From an uncultured Dysgonomonas sp. (lineage in GTDB: Bacteria; Bacteroidota; Bacteroidia; Bacteroidales; Dysgonomonadaceae), in the NCBI RefSeq assembly GCF_900079725.1, contig NZ_LT599032.1, positions 3,079,090 to 3,143,089 on the forward strand: DNA of 64,000 bases. The letters are read 5' to 3'. Of this stretch, positions 35,165-45,185 are shown piece by piece (the first letter of the stretch is position 1; each line of letters opens with the position of its first letter). A program made the translations under genes and the position numbers. The notes beneath the pieces are model-generated. The model saw only the letters and a list, made by a program, of their open reading frames with translations. It searched no databases and had not been told where the DNA came from.

Positions 35165-36052
35165 ATGATGTTACTAATTGACAAATATAGCAGATATCTC
35201 CGTTATGAAAAGAACTTCTCTTTACATACGGAGATTTCTTATTCTACAGATCTTCATCAGTTTGTAGGATTCCTGCAAGAACATTTTCCGGAAGTGGATG
35301 TGAAAAGCGTAGACAGCGACATTGTCCGCATGTGGATTGTATCGCTTATGGAGGCAAAGATCGCTGCGCGGTCAGTAAACCGTAAGTTGAGTACGCTTAA
35401 ATCGTTCTACAAATATTTGTTACGTATAGGCGAAGTTCCGGCAAACCCGGTAAAGAAAATTACCGGACCCAAAACACCAAAGCCCATTCCTTCGTTTGTG
35501 AACAATGGAGATATGGAGAAAGTGTTGGAGGAATCAAACTTCGACAACACATTCGAATCGCTCCGTAATCATATAATGATCGAATTGTTCTATGTTACAG
35601 GTATTCGCCGGGCAGAGTTGATCGGGCTGAAAGATATTGATGTCGATTTCAGTGCCGAAACAATACAGGTGACGGGCAAGCGCAACAAACAACGCCTTAT
35701 CCCTTTCAGTGATGGGATGAAAACGATACTCGAAGGGTACCTGAATGCAAGGAATCGGGAAGTGGGAAACTTATCCGGTTACTTATTTGTTAAGAATGAT
35801 GGGCAGCAGCTCTACCCAATGCTTGTGCACAGGATCGTGACGGAAAATCTGAAGCAAATACCGACTCTTTCAAAAACGAGTCCCCATGTGCTTCGCCATT
35901 CATTTGCAACCGGCATGCTAAACAATGGAGCGGATATAAATGCGGTAAAAGAATTATTAGGGCATTCAAGCCTTGCGGCTACAGAAATATATACACACAC
36001 TTCATTCGAAGAATTAAAGAAAATTTATAACAAGGCTCATCCGAGAGCCTAA
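35165..36052 (+). CDS. Tyrosine recombinase of the XerC/XerD family
   Basis: A 295-residue site-specific recombinase. The N-terminal SAM-like core-binding domain spans residues 1-85. The catalytic domain has Arg in TGIRRAELIGL, Lys in VTGKRNKQRLIP, HVLRH (His and Arg), HSSLAATEIYTH with the second His, and the nucleophile Tyr in EIYTH. Position between rpsU and hpf is conserved in Bacteroidales, which argues for a housekeeping Xer (dif resolution with FtsK) rather than a mobile-element integrase. C versus D cannot be decided from sequence alone. Confidence 0.9.
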   Translation: MMLLIDKYSRYLRYEKNFSLHTEISYSTDLHQFVGFLQEHFPEVDVKSVDSDIVRMWIVSLMEAKIAARSVNRKLSTLKSFYKYLLRIGEVPANPVKKITGPKTPKPIPSFVNNGDMEKVLEESNFDNTFESLRNHIMIELFYVTGIRRAELIGLKDIDVDFSAETIQVTGKRNKQRLIPFSDGMKTILEGYLNARNREVGNLSGYLFVKNDGQQLYPMLVHRIVTENLKQIPTLSKTSPHVLRHSFATGMLNNGADINAVKELLGHSSLAATEIYTHTSFEELKKIYNKAHPRA

Positions 36053-36071
36053 AAGTAAAGGAGGAAACATT

Positions 36072-36371
36072 ATGAACATTGCAATTCAGTCAGTGCACTT
36101 TGATGCAAGCACACAATTAAAAGAGTTTATAGAAAAGAAATTATCGAAACTGGATAAATTTTCTGACCTGATTGTAGATGCTGAAGTAATACTTAAAGTA
36201 GTAAAACCGGAAGTTGCGAACAATAAAGAAGCATCAGTAAAATTAAATATAAAAAGCGGGGAGCTCTTTGCAAATAAGACTGCCGACTCATTCGAAGAGG
36301 CCGTTATGCAAAATATAGAAGCCCTCGAAAAACAGATACTCAAAGTAAAGGAGAAAACGCAAGCCAAATAA
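36072..36371 (+). CDS. hpf: Ribosome hibernation promoting factor (short HPF/RaiA type)
   Basis: A 99-residue protein with the beta-alpha-beta-beta-beta-alpha pattern of the family. The visible parts are MNIAIQSVHFDASTQLKEFI, the helix KKLSKLDKFSDLIVDAEV, and the Lys-rich C-terminal helix ending IEALEKQILKVKEKTQAK. It binds the decoding region of idle ribosomes. AAAGGAGG lies 8 bases before the ATG, a strong Shine-Dalgarno that is uncommon in this phylum. It follows the recombinase gene by 19 bases. Confidence 0.9.
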   Translation: MNIAIQSVHFDASTQLKEFIEKKLSKLDKFSDLIVDAEVILKVVKPEVANNKEASVKLNIKSGELFANKTADSFEEAVMQNIEALEKQILKVKEKTQAK

Positions 36372-36461
36372 TAACAAACATTTATCGATCCGCTTTCTAT
36401 TCAACGGATAGACGAATATGTACCAAAAGAAAGAACTCGGGAAAAATAAATACATAAAGTA

Positions 36462-36492
36462 TTGTTATTCTAAAAAATAATTTCTAATTTTG
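36462..36492 (+). promoter_or_regulatory. Promoter of the tRNA-Thr / tuf region
   Basis: TTG (36462-36464), 20 bases, then TAATTTTG (36485-36492), 49 bases before the first tRNA. The boxes and spacing match the consensus. Confidence 0.7.
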
Positions 36493-36541
36493 TCGCCGTT
36501 TCGCTATTAAAAGTCGTAATGGCGGCAAAATTTGTTGTTAT

Positions 36542-36615
36542 GCCTCTTTAGCTCAGTTGGCCAGAGCACGTGATTTGTAATCTCGGGGTCGTTGGTTCGA
36601 ATCCGACAAGAGGCT
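36542..36615 (+). tRNA. tRNA-Thr (anticodon TGT)
   Basis: The acceptor arms GCCTCTT and AAGAGGC pair fully. The D-loop has AGCTCAGTTGGCCAGAGC. The anticodon loop is TTTGTAA, giving TGT, and the T-arm is GTTGG-TTCGAAT-CCGAC. The discriminator is T at 36615. CCA is not encoded. The anticodon stem has one T-T mismatch. Confidence 0.95.
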
Positions 36616-36683
36616 CAAGGTATAGAAAAAGAAGTTCTTGTAAACTTGAAATAACTTAAGAGTTTATTGATAAAGCTTCCCGG

Positions 36684-36739
36684 TTCTCTTCAATAAAAAG
36701 GTCAACTCCTTATAATGATATAAGGTAAATTGAAGAGAA
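36684..36739. repeat. Two-tier hairpin between the two tRNA-Thr genes
   Basis: TTCTCTTCAAT (36684-36694) pairs perfectly with ATTGAAGAGAA (36729-36739). Inside, CCTTAT (36708-36713) pairs with ATAAGG (36720-36725). The transcript would fold between the tRNAs. There is no T-run, so processing or stability is more likely than termination. Confidence 0.5.
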
Positions 36740-36756
36740 AGTTCTTTACTGTTTAT

Positions 36757-36828
<72 letters not shown>

Positions 36829-36899
36829 CTGGTTTATTTTAGTGAATTTATTCAATAGAATTAAATATATACATTTAACTAAATAATAGAAGATTAATT

Positions 36900-38087
36900 A
36901 TGGCAAAAGAACATTTTAACCGGGCGAAACCGCACGTAAATATCGGTACAATCGGTCACGTTGACCACGGTAAAACTACTTTGACTGCTGCTATCACTAA
37001 AGTATTGGCTGACAAAGGTCTTTCTCAAGCTCGTTCGTTCGATTCAATCGACAACGCTCCTGAAGAAAAAGAACGTGGTATTACTATCAACACTTCTCAC
37101 GTTGAATATGAAACAGCTAACCGTCACTACGCTCACGTTGACTGTCCCGGACACGCCGACTACGTAAAGAACATGGTTACTGGTGCTGCTCAGATGGACG
37201 GTGCTATCATCGTAGTTGCTGCTACTGATGGTCCGATGCCTCAAACTCGCGAACACATCCTACTTGCACGTCAGGTAAACGTGCCTAAGTTGGTTGTTTT
37301 CATGAACAAATGCGATATCGTTGAAGACGAAGAAATGCTAGAACTAGTTGAACTTGAAATGAGAGAACTTCTTTCATTCTATGAGTTCGACGGCGACAAT
37401 ACTCCAGTTATCCGCGGATCTGCTCTAGGTGCACTTAACGGTGTTGAGCCTTGGGTTAGCCAGGTGATGGAACTAATGAATGCTGTGGATACTTGGATTC
37501 CACTTCCTCCACGCGATGTAGACAAACCATTCTTGATGCCGGTTGAAGACGTGTTCTCTATCACAGGTCGTGGTACAGTAGCAACAGGTCGTATCGAAAC
37601 TGGTAAAATCAAAACTGGTGAAGAAATTCAAATCATCGGTCTTGGAGCAGAAGCTAAAAAATCAGTTGTTACAGGAGTAGAAATGTTCCGTAAGATCCTT
37701 GACGACGGACAAGCTGGTGACAACGTAGGTCTATTGCTTCGTGGTATCGACAAAGAAGAAATCAAACGTGGTATGGTAATTTGTCACCCAGGTAAGATTA
37801 CTCCTCACACTAACTTCAAAGCTGAGGTTTATATCCTTAAGAAAGAAGAAGGTGGACGTCACACTCCATTCCACAACAAATATCGTCCTCAGTTCTACCT
37901 GCGTACTCTTGACGTTACTGGCGAAATCACTCTTCCTGAAGGAACAGACATGGTTATGCCTGGTGACAACGTGACTATCAACGTAGAACTTATCTACCCA
38001 GTTGCTTGTAACGTAGGTCTACGTTTCGCTATCCGCGAAGGTGGTCGTACAGTAGGTGCTGGTCAGATTACAGAAATTATTGCATAA
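36900..38087 (+). CDS. tuf: Elongation factor Tu
   Basis: A 395-residue EF-Tu that delivers aminoacyl-tRNA to the ribosome. GTPase motifs are GHVDHGKT (residues 19-26), the effector-loop [17 protein letters not shown] and NKCD. Domain II has [17 protein letters not shown] and domain III ends with [13 protein letters not shown]. Codon use is strongly biased, as expected for a highly expressed gene. It follows tRNA-Thr and precedes tRNA-Trp and secE. Confidence 0.99.
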   Translation: MAKEHFNRAKPHVNIGTIGHVDHGKTTLTAAITKVLADKGLSQARSFDSIDNAPEEKERGITINTSHVEYETANRHYAHVDCPGHADYVKNMVTGAAQMDGAIIVVAATDGPMPQTREHILLARQVNVPKLVVFMNKCDIVEDEEMLELVELEMRELLSFYEFDGDNTPVIRGSALGALNGVEPWVSQVMELMNAVDTWIPLPPRDVDKPFLMPVEDVFSITGRGTVATGRIETGKIKTGEEIQIIGLGAEAKKSVVTGVEMFRKILDDGQAGDNVGLLLRGIDKEEIKRGMVICHPGKITPHTNFKAEVYILKKEEGGRHTPFHNKYRPQFYLRTLDVTGEITLPEGTDMVMPGDNVTINVELIYPVACNVGLRFAIREGGRTVGAGQITEIIA

Positions 38088-38107
38088 GCAATTCCAATCT
38101 ATATACT

Positions 38108-38140
38108 AAAGTCGGTTTGCGATATAACCGACTTTAATTT
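38108..38140 (+). terminator. Hairpin after tuf
   Basis: AAAGTCGGTT (38108-38117) pairs with AACCGACTTT (38126-38135) around an 8-base loop, then AATTT. It lies 20 bases past the tuf stop and directly before tRNA-Trp. The short T-run suggests partial termination. Confidence 0.7.
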
Positions 38141-38212
38141 ACGGGCGTAGTTCAGTGGTAGAGCGTTGGTCTCCAAAACCAAATGTCGGGAGTTCGAATC
38201 TCTCCGCCCGTG
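38141..38212 (+). tRNA. tRNA-Trp (anticodon CCA)
   Basis: The acceptor arms ACGGGCG and CGCCCGT pair fully. The anticodon arm is TTGGT-CTCCAAA-ACCAA, giving anticodon CCA. The T-arm loop contains TTCGAAT. The discriminator is G at 38212, typical of tRNA-Trp. The tuf-trpT-secE order is common in Bacteroidota. Confidence 0.96.
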
Positions 38213-38233
38213 CTAAAAAACTCAAGAAGAGTG

Positions 38234-38422
38234 ATGAAAAAAATAATTAATTACATTAAAGATTCTTATAACGAGCTTGTATACAAGGTTTCTTGGCCTA
38301 CTCGTGCAGAACTGACCAACAGTGCGGTAATTGTCATGATTGCTTCCATAATAATGGCACTAATCGTTTGGGGTATCGATTCTGCATTCGAGTCTATTGT
38401 CAAGTTTTTCTATAGTCTTTAA
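38234..38422 (+). CDS. secE: Preprotein translocase subunit SecE
   Basis: A 62-residue protein. The ATG at 38234 is chosen because longer frames begin inside tRNA-Trp. The amphipathic helix has YNELVYKVSWPTRAELTNSA, the conserved SecE motif. It is followed by a single membrane segment (about residues 35-53). SecE clamps SecY. It is followed after 15 bases by nusG. Confidence 0.97.
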   Translation: MKKIINYIKDSYNELVYKVSWPTRAELTNSAVIVMIASIIMALIVWGIDSAFESIVKFFYSL

Positions 38423-38437
38423 TCCTTATCAAAAGCT

Positions 38438-38983
38438 ATGACTGAAATCGAAAAGAAATGGTATGTTTTGCGTGCCGTTAGTGGAAAAGAAAATAAAGTC
38501 AAAGAGTATCTTGAAGCTGAGATAAAGAAATCAGACTTAGGAAAGTATATCTCTCAAGTTCTTATCCCTACAGAGAAGACTTATATCATGCGTAACGGAA
38601 AGAAGGTTCTGAAAGAAAGAGCTTATCTTCCCGGCTACATTTTGATCGAAGCTGCCCTCATAGGGGAAGTTATCCATGAATTACGTAACATAAATTACGT
38701 AGCCGGTTTTTTACCGAATACAACCAACCCTCAGCCCTTGAGCCAGTCCGAAGTGAACAGGATACTGGGTACTATGGACGAACTGGATGAGCAGGAAGTA
38801 GGCATGGATGTTCAATACATTGTCGGAGAAAATGTAAAAGTGACCAATGGTCCTTTCTCAGGATTTTCGGGAATCATTGAAGAAGTGAACACTGAGAAAA
38901 AGAAACTGAAAGTAATGGTAAAGATATTCGGGCGGAAAACTCCACTCGAGTTGAATTACATGCAAGTCGAAAAAGAGCAGTAA
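38438..38983 (+). CDS. nusG: Transcription termination/antitermination factor NusG
   Basis: A 181-residue NusG. The N-terminal domain has WYVLRAVSGKENKVKEYLEA and the central LPGYILIEA, which binds RNA polymerase. The C-terminal KOW domain (about residues 128-180) has VKVTNGPFSGFSGIIEEVN. It links RNA polymerase with ribosomal S10 or Rho. Order secE-nusG-rplK is universal. Confidence 0.98.
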   Translation: MTEIEKKWYVLRAVSGKENKVKEYLEAEIKKSDLGKYISQVLIPTEKTYIMRNGKKVLKERAYLPGYILIEAALIGEVIHELRNINYVAGFLPNTTNPQPLSQSEVNRILGTMDELDEQEVGMDVQYIVGENVKVTNGPFSGFSGIIEEVNTEKKKLKVMVKIFGRKTPLELNYMQVEKEQ

Positions 38984-39049
38984 GATTGGTTACGCAACTC
39001 TGAATGCTTTAATCTTAAGTTTTAACAAAACTAAAAATTAGAAACAAAA

Positions 39050-39493
39050 ATGGCTAAAGAAATTGCTGGACAATTAAAATTACAAATTAAAGGCGGTGCA
39101 GCAAATCCATCTCCTCCTGTAGGACCTGCTCTAGGTTCTAAAGGTATCAACATCATGGATTTCTGTAAGCAATTTAATGCCAGAACTCAAGACAAGGCAG
39201 GTAAAATATTACCAGTGGTAATTACTTACTATGTTGACAAGTCTTTCGATTTTGTTGTAAAACAACCACCTGTAGCAATCCAGCTATTGGAAGCTTCTAA
39301 GGTGAAGAGCGGATCGGCAGAACCAAATCGTAAGAAAGTAGCTGAAATTACCTGGGATCAGGTAAAAGCTATTGCTGAAGATAAGATGGTCGACCTTAAC
39401 TGTTTTACAATCGAATCAGCCATGAGAATGGTTGCTGGTACAGCAAGAAGTATGGGTATTACTGTAAAAGGGGCTTTCCCTGATGTTCAATAA
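39050..39493 (+). CDS. rplK: 50S ribosomal protein L11
   Basis: A 147-residue L11. The N-terminal domain has [20 protein letters not shown] and [13 protein letters not shown]. The C-terminal rRNA-binding domain ends [18 protein letters not shown]11 forms the base of the GTPase-associated stalk with L10. It precedes rplA by 18 bases. Confidence 0.98.
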   Translation: MAKEIAGQLKLQIKGGAANPSPPVGPALGSKGINIMDFCKQFNARTQDKAGKILPVVITYYVDKSFDFVVKQPPVAIQLLEASKVKSGSAEPNRKKVAEITWDQVKAIAEDKMVDLNCFTIESAMRMVAGTARSMGITVKGAFPDVQ

Positions 39494-39511
39494 TTAAACT
39501 TCAATTGAGAA

Positions 39512-40207
39512 ATGGGTAAACTTACTAAAAATCAAAAGTTAGCTTTCAGCAAGATTGAAGCAGGGAAACTATATACATTAACCGAAGCATCAGCTCTTGT
39601 AAAAGAGGTTACTACAACTAAATTCGACGCTTCTGTCGATTTGGATGTACGCCTAGGTGTAGACCCACGTAAAGCTAACCAGATGGTGAGAGGCGTTGTG
39701 TCTCTTCCTCATGGAACAGGAAAACAAGTTAGAGTTTTGGTATTATGTTCTCCGGACGCTGAGGCTGCTGCTAAAGAAGCAGGTGCCGACTATGTTGGAT
39801 TGGACGAGTATATCGAAAAAATAAAAGGTGGTTGGACTGATATCGATGTTATCATCACTCAGCCTGCTATCATGGGTAAAGTTGGTGCTCTGGGACGTGT
39901 TTTAGGACCTCGTGGTCTGATGCCTAACCCTAAGAGCGGAACTGTAACTGTAGATGTTGCAAAAGCTGTGACAGAGGTTAAATCAGGTAAGATTGACTTT
40001 AAAGTAGACAAAGCTGGTATCATTCACGCTTCTATCGGTAAAGTATCTTTCACTCCTGAGCAAATCAAAGATAACGCGAAAGAATTTATTGCTACGCTTA
40101 TCAAATTGAAACCAACTGCAGCAAAAGGAACTTATGTGAAGAGTGTTTGTCTTTCAAGTACTATGAGCCCGGGTGTAAAAATAGACCCTAAATCAGTAGA
40201 AAATTAA
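39512..40207 (+). CDS. rplA: 50S ribosomal protein L1
   Basis: A 231-residue two-domain L1. Motifs are [20 protein letters not shown] near residue 32 and [16 protein letters not shown] near 130. In other bacteria L1 both builds the E-site stalk and represses its own L11-L1 mRNA. No obvious mimic of the rRNA site was recognised upstream of rplK. Confidence 0.98.
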   Translation: MGKLTKNQKLAFSKIEAGKLYTLTEASALVKEVTTTKFDASVDLDVRLGVDPRKANQMVRGVVSLPHGTGKQVRVLVLCSPDAEAAAKEAGADYVGLDEYIEKIKGGWTDIDVIITQPAIMGKVGALGRVLGPRGLMPNPKSGTVTVDVAKAVTEVKSGKIDFKVDKAGIIHASIGKVSFTPEQIKDNAKEFIATLIKLKPTAAKGTYVKSVCLSSTMSPGVKIDPKSVEN

Positions 40208-40227
40208 TAAAAAATTGACTGAAAATT

Positions 40228-40740
40228 ATGAGAAAGGAAGATAAAAGCACTATCATAGAAACTATAGCAGCAACAATCAAAGGATACGATCATTTCTATC
40301 TTACCGACATTGCTTCTCTAAATTCTGCTAAAACAAGCGAGTTGAGAAGAGAATGTGCTAAGCAGGAGATCAAACTGATGGTTGTAAAGAATACGCTGTT
40401 GCAAAAAGCTCTGGAAAGCCTTGAAGGTGATTACGCTGAGTTGGATGCTGCATTGAAAGGAAATACTGCTATCATGTTTTCTAATTCGGCTAATGCTCCG
40501 GCTAAGCTGATTGCTAAATATAAAAAAGAAGGAATACCTTCGCTTAAGGCAGCTTATGTTCAAGAAAGCTTCTATATCGGTTCAGAAAATCTGAGCGCAC
40601 TGGAAAATATCAAGAGCAAAAACGAACTTATCGGCGATGTTATTGCAGCCCTTCAATCCCCTGCCAAGAATGTTATTTCGGCCCTTCAATCGGGTGGAAA
40701 TACTATCCATGGCGTCTTAGAAACATTATCTAAGAGATAA
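40228..40740 (+). CDS. rplJ: 50S ribosomal protein L10
   Basis: A 170-residue L10. It anchors L7/L12 dimers through its C-terminal helix (SALQSGGNTIHGVLETLSKR) and binds 23S rRNA through the N-terminal part (AKQEIKLMVVKNTLLQKALE). It begins 20 bases after rplA and is followed after 43 bases by rplL. Confidence 0.97.
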   Translation: MRKEDKSTIIETIAATIKGYDHFYLTDIASLNSAKTSELRRECAKQEIKLMVVKNTLLQKALESLEGDYAELDAALKGNTAIMFSNSANAPAKLIAKYKKEGIPSLKAAYVQESFYIGSENLSALENIKSKNELIGDVIAALQSPAKNVISALQSGGNTIHGVLETLSKR

Positions 40741-40783
40741 ATTTTAAACAAAAGAATAATAAACAATTTTAATTTATACAAAA

Positions 40784-41158
40784 ATGGCAGATATCAAAGC
40801 TATTGCAGAACAACTAGTAAATTTGACAGTAAAAGAAGTAAGCGAATTAGCTGAAATTCTAAAAACTGAATATGGTATTGAACCAGCCGCTGCTGCTGTT
40901 GCAGTTGCTGCAGGACCAGCTGCTGCTGCTGAAGTAGTAGAAGAAAAAACATCTTTTGATGTAATCTTGAAATCAGCAGGAGCTAACAAACTACAAGTTG
41001 TTAAAGCTGTAAAAGAACTTACAGGACTTGGTTTGAAAGAGGCTAAAGATCTAGTAGATGGTGCTCCTGGTGAACTTAAAAAAGGAGTAACTAAAGATGA
41101 AGCTGACGCATTGAAAAAACAATTAGAAGAAGCTGGAGCCGAAGTTGAACTTAAGTAA
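40784..41158 (+). CDS. rplL: 50S ribosomal protein L7/L12
   Basis: A 124-residue stalk protein. The N-terminal dimerisation domain has [20 protein letters not shown]. It is joined by an Ala-rich hinge (about residues 38-55) to the factor-binding domain, with [20 protein letters not shown] and [15 protein letters not shown]. An attenuator-like hairpin lies between it and rpoB. Confidence 0.99.
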   Translation: MADIKAIAEQLVNLTVKEVSELAEILKTEYGIEPAAAAVAVAAGPAAAAEVVEEKTSFDVILKSAGANKLQVVKAVKELTGLGLKEAKDLVDGAPGELKKGVTKDEADALKKQLEEAGAEVELK

Positions 41159-41183
41159 AGATAAGTCCTGAGAAAGGATATTT

Positions 41184-41222
41184 GGTTAGGAACCTTCCTC
41201 GAAGAAGGTTCTTAACCTTTTT
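41184..41222 (+). terminator. Attenuator-like hairpin between rplL and rpoB
   Basis: GGTTAGGAACCTTC (41184-41197) pairs with GAAGGTTCTTAACC (41204-41217) with one G-T wobble and a 6-base loop. Five T follow. The stem is strong enough to terminate, yet rpoB continues 38 bases later. Partial termination would set the ratio of ribosomal proteins to polymerase, as is known at the same place in Escherichia coli. Confidence 0.75.
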
Positions 41223-41259
41223 GCGTCAAAAGTAATAAGTTCAATAAAATAGGTTATCC

Positions 41260-44200
41260 ATGTCTTCAACAACAAATCAAAGAGTCAATTTCGCTTCAAT
41301 CAAAAATCCGCTTCCTTACCCGGATTTCCTTGAAGTACAGTTAAAGTCATTCCGCGACTTTCTGCAACTTGATACCCCTCCTGAAAGAAGGAAAAACGAA
41401 GGCCTATACAAAGTTTTTGCTGAAAACTTTCCTATAGCCGATACACGAAACAACTTTGTATTAGAGTTTTTGGACTACTTCATCGACCCTCCCCGCTATA
41501 CCATTGATGAGTGTATCGACAGAGGATTGACATATAGTGTTCCATTGAAAGCTAAGCTAAAACTTTATTGTACAGACCCAGACCACGAAGATTTTGATAC
41601 AGTTATCCAGGATGTATATCTGGGACTGATTCCATATATGACTGAGAAAGGTACCTTTGTCATCAACGGAGCAGAACGTGTAGTCGTGTCTCAGTTGCAC
41701 CGTTCACCCGGTGTGTTCTTCGGACAAACGATGCATGCAAATGGTACAAAGCTTTATTCGGCGCGTATCATTCCGTTCAAAGGTTCTTGGATCGAGTTTG
41801 CTACCGACATCAACAATGTCATGTATGCATACATCGACCGTAAGAAAAAATTACCGGTAACTACACTGCTTCGTGCTATCGGATTCGAAAGTGATAGAGA
41901 TATCCTTGAGATTTTCGACCTGGCCGAAGAGGTTAAAGTTACAAAACAAAATATCAAGAAGGTGCTTGGCCGCAAGCTTGCAGCCAGACTATTGAGAACC
42001 TGGATGGAAGACTTTGTGGATGAAGATACCGGTGAGGTGACTTCAATCGAGCGTAACGAAGTTATTCTTGAACGCGAAACAGTACTGGACAAAGACCATC
42101 TTGATCTGATTATAGATTCGAACATAGCTTCTATCTTATTGCATAAGGATACGCAAAATATTTCTGATTTTGCCATTATCTACAATACCTTGCAAAAAGA
42201 CCCGAGTAACTCGGAAATAGATGCAGTCCGTCATATATACAGACAGCTTCGTAGCGCTGAACCGGCTGACGATACCAGTGCTCGCGAGGTCATTAATAAC
42301 TTGTTCTTCTCTGAAAAACGATACGACTTAGGTGAAGTAGGACGTTACAGGCTGAACAAGAAATTAGGTTTGACTACAAGTACAGATATCCGTGTATTAA
42401 CGAAAGAAGATATTATTGAAATAATCAAGTTCCTTATCGAACTGATCAATTCAAAAGCTATCGTCGATGATATCGACCACTTGAGCAACCGTCGTGTTCG
42501 TACTGTTGGTGAGCAACTTTTCAACCAGTTTGGAGTTGGTCTTAACCGTATGGCACGTATCATTCGTGAAAGAATGAATGTACGCGACAATGAAGTCTTT
42601 ACGCCGATCGATCTGATCAATGCGAAAACAATCTCATCTGTAGTAAATACATTCTTCGGTACGAATGCACTGTCTCAGTTTATGGATCAAACCAATCCAT
42701 TGGCTGAAATCACTCACAAACGTCGTATGTCCGCACTGGGACCAGGTGGTCTTTCGCGCGAAAGAGCAGGTTTCGAGGTGCGTGACGTTCACTATACTCA
42801 CTACGGACGTCTTTGTCCGATCGAGACTCCTGAAGGTCCGAATATCGGTCTGATCTCATCTCTTTGTGTATATGCTAAGATCAACGATTTAGGGTTTATC
42901 GAAACTCCATATCGTAAAGTCGCAGACAGCAAAGTAGACCTTTCATCAAACGGTATTGTTTATCTTGCTGCCGAAGAGGAAGAAGATAAACTTATTGCAC
43001 AGGGTAATGCTCCGTTGAATGACGATGGAACGTTTATCCTTAAACGTGTGAAAGCTCGTCAGGATGCCGACTATCCGGTTATTGCACCGGAAGAAGTTGA
43101 ATTGATGGACGTATCTCCTACTCAGATTGCATCTATCGCAGCTTCTTTGATTCCGTTCCTTGAGCATGACGATGCCAACCGTGCACTGATGGGATCGAAC
43201 ATGATGCGCCAGGCTGTACCATTGATGCGTACCGAAGCTCCTATCGTAGGTACGGGTATTGAAGGACAGCTTATCCGCGACTCACGTACACAGATCGTTG
43301 CAGAAGGTGCCGGAGAAGTAGTATATGTGGACGCAAGTACTATAAAAATCAAATATGACCGTACTGCTGACGAAGATTTTGTGAACTTCGACGACGCAGT
43401 AAAAACATATAATATCCCTAAATTCAGGAAAACAAACCAGAATACAACAATCGACCTTCGTCCTATTTGCCGCAAGGGAGAGAGAGTTGTTCTTGGACAA
43501 ATCCTGACAGAAGGATACTCTACCGAAAAGGGAGAACTAGCTATAGGAAAGAACCTGAAAGTGGCGTTCATGCCATGGAAGGGATATAACTTTGAGGATG
43601 CTATCGTGCTAAACGAGCGTATCGTACGCGAAGATGTATTTACTTCTGTACACGTAGAAGAATTCGTACTCGAAGTACGCGATACTAAGCGTGGTGTAGA
43701 AGAATTGACTTCCGATATTCCGAACGTAAGTGAAGAAGCTACAAAAGACCTTGACGAGAGAGGTATCATCCGTATCGGAGCCCGCGTAAGTCCGGGAGAT
43801 ATTCTGATAGGTAAGATTACTCCCAAAGGAGAATCTGACCCTTCTCCTGAAGAGAAACTTCTACGTGCCATCTTTGGTGACAAAGCAGGTGATGTAAAAG
43901 ATGCTTCTTTGAAAGCGTCCCCATCTCTGAAAGGAGTTGTTGTAGGTACAAACCTATTCTCTAAGGCGTCGAAAAAAGGAAAGACCAAACTTTCGAGCAA
44001 AGCCTTGCTTCCTAAGCTGGATGAAGAGTATGAAGAAAAAATAGCTAAAGTAAAATCAGTATTGGTAGACAAGCTATTGATCTTAACCGATGGCAAAACA
44101 TCTCAGGGTGTAAAAGACTATCTTAATGTAGATATCATTGCCAAAGGTTCTAAATTTACGAAGAGTGCACTGGACAATATCGATTACGAGTCAATACAGG

Positions 44201-45069
44201 TGAGCAACTGGACTGCAGATGAACACAAAAATGAATTGATAAAAGATGTAATTGTTAACTTCCTGCGCAAATATAAAGAGCTTGACGCTGAACTGAAACG
44301 TAAACGTTTCGACCTTACTATCGGGGATGAACTTCCTTCCGGTATTGTTCAGATCGCAAAAGTTTATGTGGCTAAAAAGCGTAAAGTACAGGTAGGGGAT
44401 AAGATGGCGGGACGTCACGGTAATAAAGGTATCGTGTCTCGTATCGTTCGTCAGGAAGATATGCCATTCTTACCGGACGGAACACCGGTTGATATTGTCT
44501 TGAATCCACTAGGGGTGCCTTCGCGTATGAACCTTGGTCAGATATTCGAGACAGTATTAGGTTGGGCTGGAAGAGAGCTTGGTGTGAAATTTGCCACTCC
44601 TATCTTCGACGGAGCAAGCCTTGACGATATGAACGCATGGACAGACAAAGCCGGAGTTCCTCGTTATGGTAAAGTTCGTTTATTCGATGGTGGTACAGGA
44701 GACCGTTTCGACCAGCATGCAACTGTAGGTATTATCTACATGCTAAAACTGGGTCACATGGTTGAAGACAAGATGCACGCCCGTTCTATCGGACCATACT
44801 CTCTTATTACGCAACAGCCTCTTGGAGGTAAAGCTCAATTCGGGGGTCAGCGTTTCGGAGAGATGGAGGTTTGGGCACTTGAAGCATTCGGTGCGGCTTA
44901 CATCTTGAGAGAAATCCTGACTATCAAGTCTGACGACGTTGTCGGCCGTTCTAAAGCTTACGAAGCTATCGTGAAAGGCGAGCCAATGCCACAGCCGGGA
45001 ATACCTGAGTCTTTGAACGTATTGCTTCACGAAATGCGTGGTCTGGGATTAAGCGTATCGCTTGACTAA
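41260..45069 (+). CDS. rpoB: DNA-directed RNA polymerase subunit beta
   Basis: A 1269-residue beta subunit. The rifampicin-pocket region is present with [20 protein letters not shown] and [20 protein letters not shown]. The catalytic-side motifs [15 protein letters not shown] and [15 protein letters not shown] follow, with ending [18 protein letters not shown]. Together with beta-prime it forms the active centre. The length is normal for Bacteroidota. Confidence 0.99.
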   Translation: MSSTTNQRVNFASIKNPLPYPDFLEVQLKSFRDFLQLDTPPERRKNEGLYKVFAENFPIADTRNNFVLEFLDYFIDPPRYTIDECIDRGLTYSVPLKAKLKLYCTDPDHEDFDTVIQDVYLGLIPYMTEKGTFVINGAERVVVSQLHRSPGVFFGQTMHANGTKLYSARIIPFKGSWIEFATDINNVMYAYIDRKKKLPVTTLLRAIGFESDRDILEIFDLAEEVKVTKQNIKKVLGRKLAARLLRTWMEDFVDEDTGEVTSIERNEVILERETVLDKDHLDLIIDSNIASILLHKDTQNISDFAIIYNTLQKDPSNSEIDAVRHIYRQLRSAEPADDTSAREVINNLFFSEKRYDLGEVGRYRLNKKLGLTTSTDIRVLTKEDIIEIIKFLIELINSKAIVDDIDHLSNRRVRTVGEQLFNQFGVGLNRMARIIRERMNVRDNEVFTPIDLINAKTISSVVNTFFGTNALSQFMDQTNPLAEITHKRRMSALGPGGLSRERAGFEVRDVHYTHYGRLCPIETPEGPNIGLISSLCVYAKINDLGFIETPYRKVADSKVDLSSNGIVYLAAEEEEDKLIAQGNAPLNDDGTFILKRVKARQDADYPVIAPEEVELMDVSPTQIASIAASLIPFLEHDDANRALMGSNMMRQAVPLMRTEAPIVGTGIEGQLIRDSRTQIVAEGAGEVVYVDASTIKIKYDRTADEDFVNFDDAVKTYNIPKFRKTNQNTTIDLRPICRKGERVVLGQILTEGYSTEKGELAIGKNLKVAFMPWKGYNFEDAIVLNERIVREDVFTSVHVEEFVLEVRDTKRGVEELTSDIPNVSEEATKDLDERGIIRIGARVSPGDILIGKITPKGESDPSPEEKLLRAIFGDKAGDVKDASLKASPSLKGVVVGTNLFSKASKKGKTKLSSKALLPKLDEEYEEKIAKVKSVLVDKLLILTDGKTSQGVKDYLNVDIIAKGSKFTKSALDNIDYESIQVSNWTADEHKNELIKDVIVNFLRKYKELDAELKRKRFDLTIGDELPSGIVQIAKVYVAKKRKVQVGDKMAGRHGNKGIVSRIVRQEDMPFLPDGTPVDIVLNPLGVPSRMNLGQIFETVLGWAGRELGVKFATPIFDGASLDDMNAWTDKAGVPRYGKVRLFDGGTGDRFDQHATVGIIYMLKLGHMVEDKMHARSIGPYSLITQQPLGGKAQFGGQRFGEMEVWALEAFGAAYILREILTIKSDDVVGRSKAYEAIVKGEPMPQPGIPESLNVLLHEMRGLGLSVSLD

Positions 45070-45185
45070 ATTATAAAAAGCCGTTAGCTGATGACTCAGT
45101 TGTTAGCTAACGGACTCTAAATACTCTAACAAAAAGGCTATAAGCAACAGCTAATAGCTAACAGCTTTTAAAGAAAGAAAAGTAT
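45070..45185 (+). repeat. GCTAA-rich palindromic spacer between rpoB and rpoC
   Basis: The 116-base spacer has a perfect 9-bp stem, CCGTTAGCT with AGCTAACGG. Further down it has several overlapping GCTAA/TTAGC units ending in AGCTAACAGCTTTT. Low-complexity GCTAATAGC strings are common intergenic filler in Bacteroidales, as I recall. It could also modulate rpoC expression. Confidence 0.5.

Noticed and set aside
35165..36052. Tyrosine recombinase as an integrase of a mobile element
   Set aside because: Neighbours are core genes in a conserved order and no attachment repeats or cargo are present; a housekeeping Xer is more likely.
38183..38233. Longer reading frame for secE
   Set aside because: It starts inside tRNA-Trp; the normal SecE N terminus begins at 38234.
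43122..44096. 324-codon open frame on the minus strand
   Set aside because: It lies wholly within rpoB, in a frame opened by codon bias; Ser/Arg-rich product with no family resemblance.
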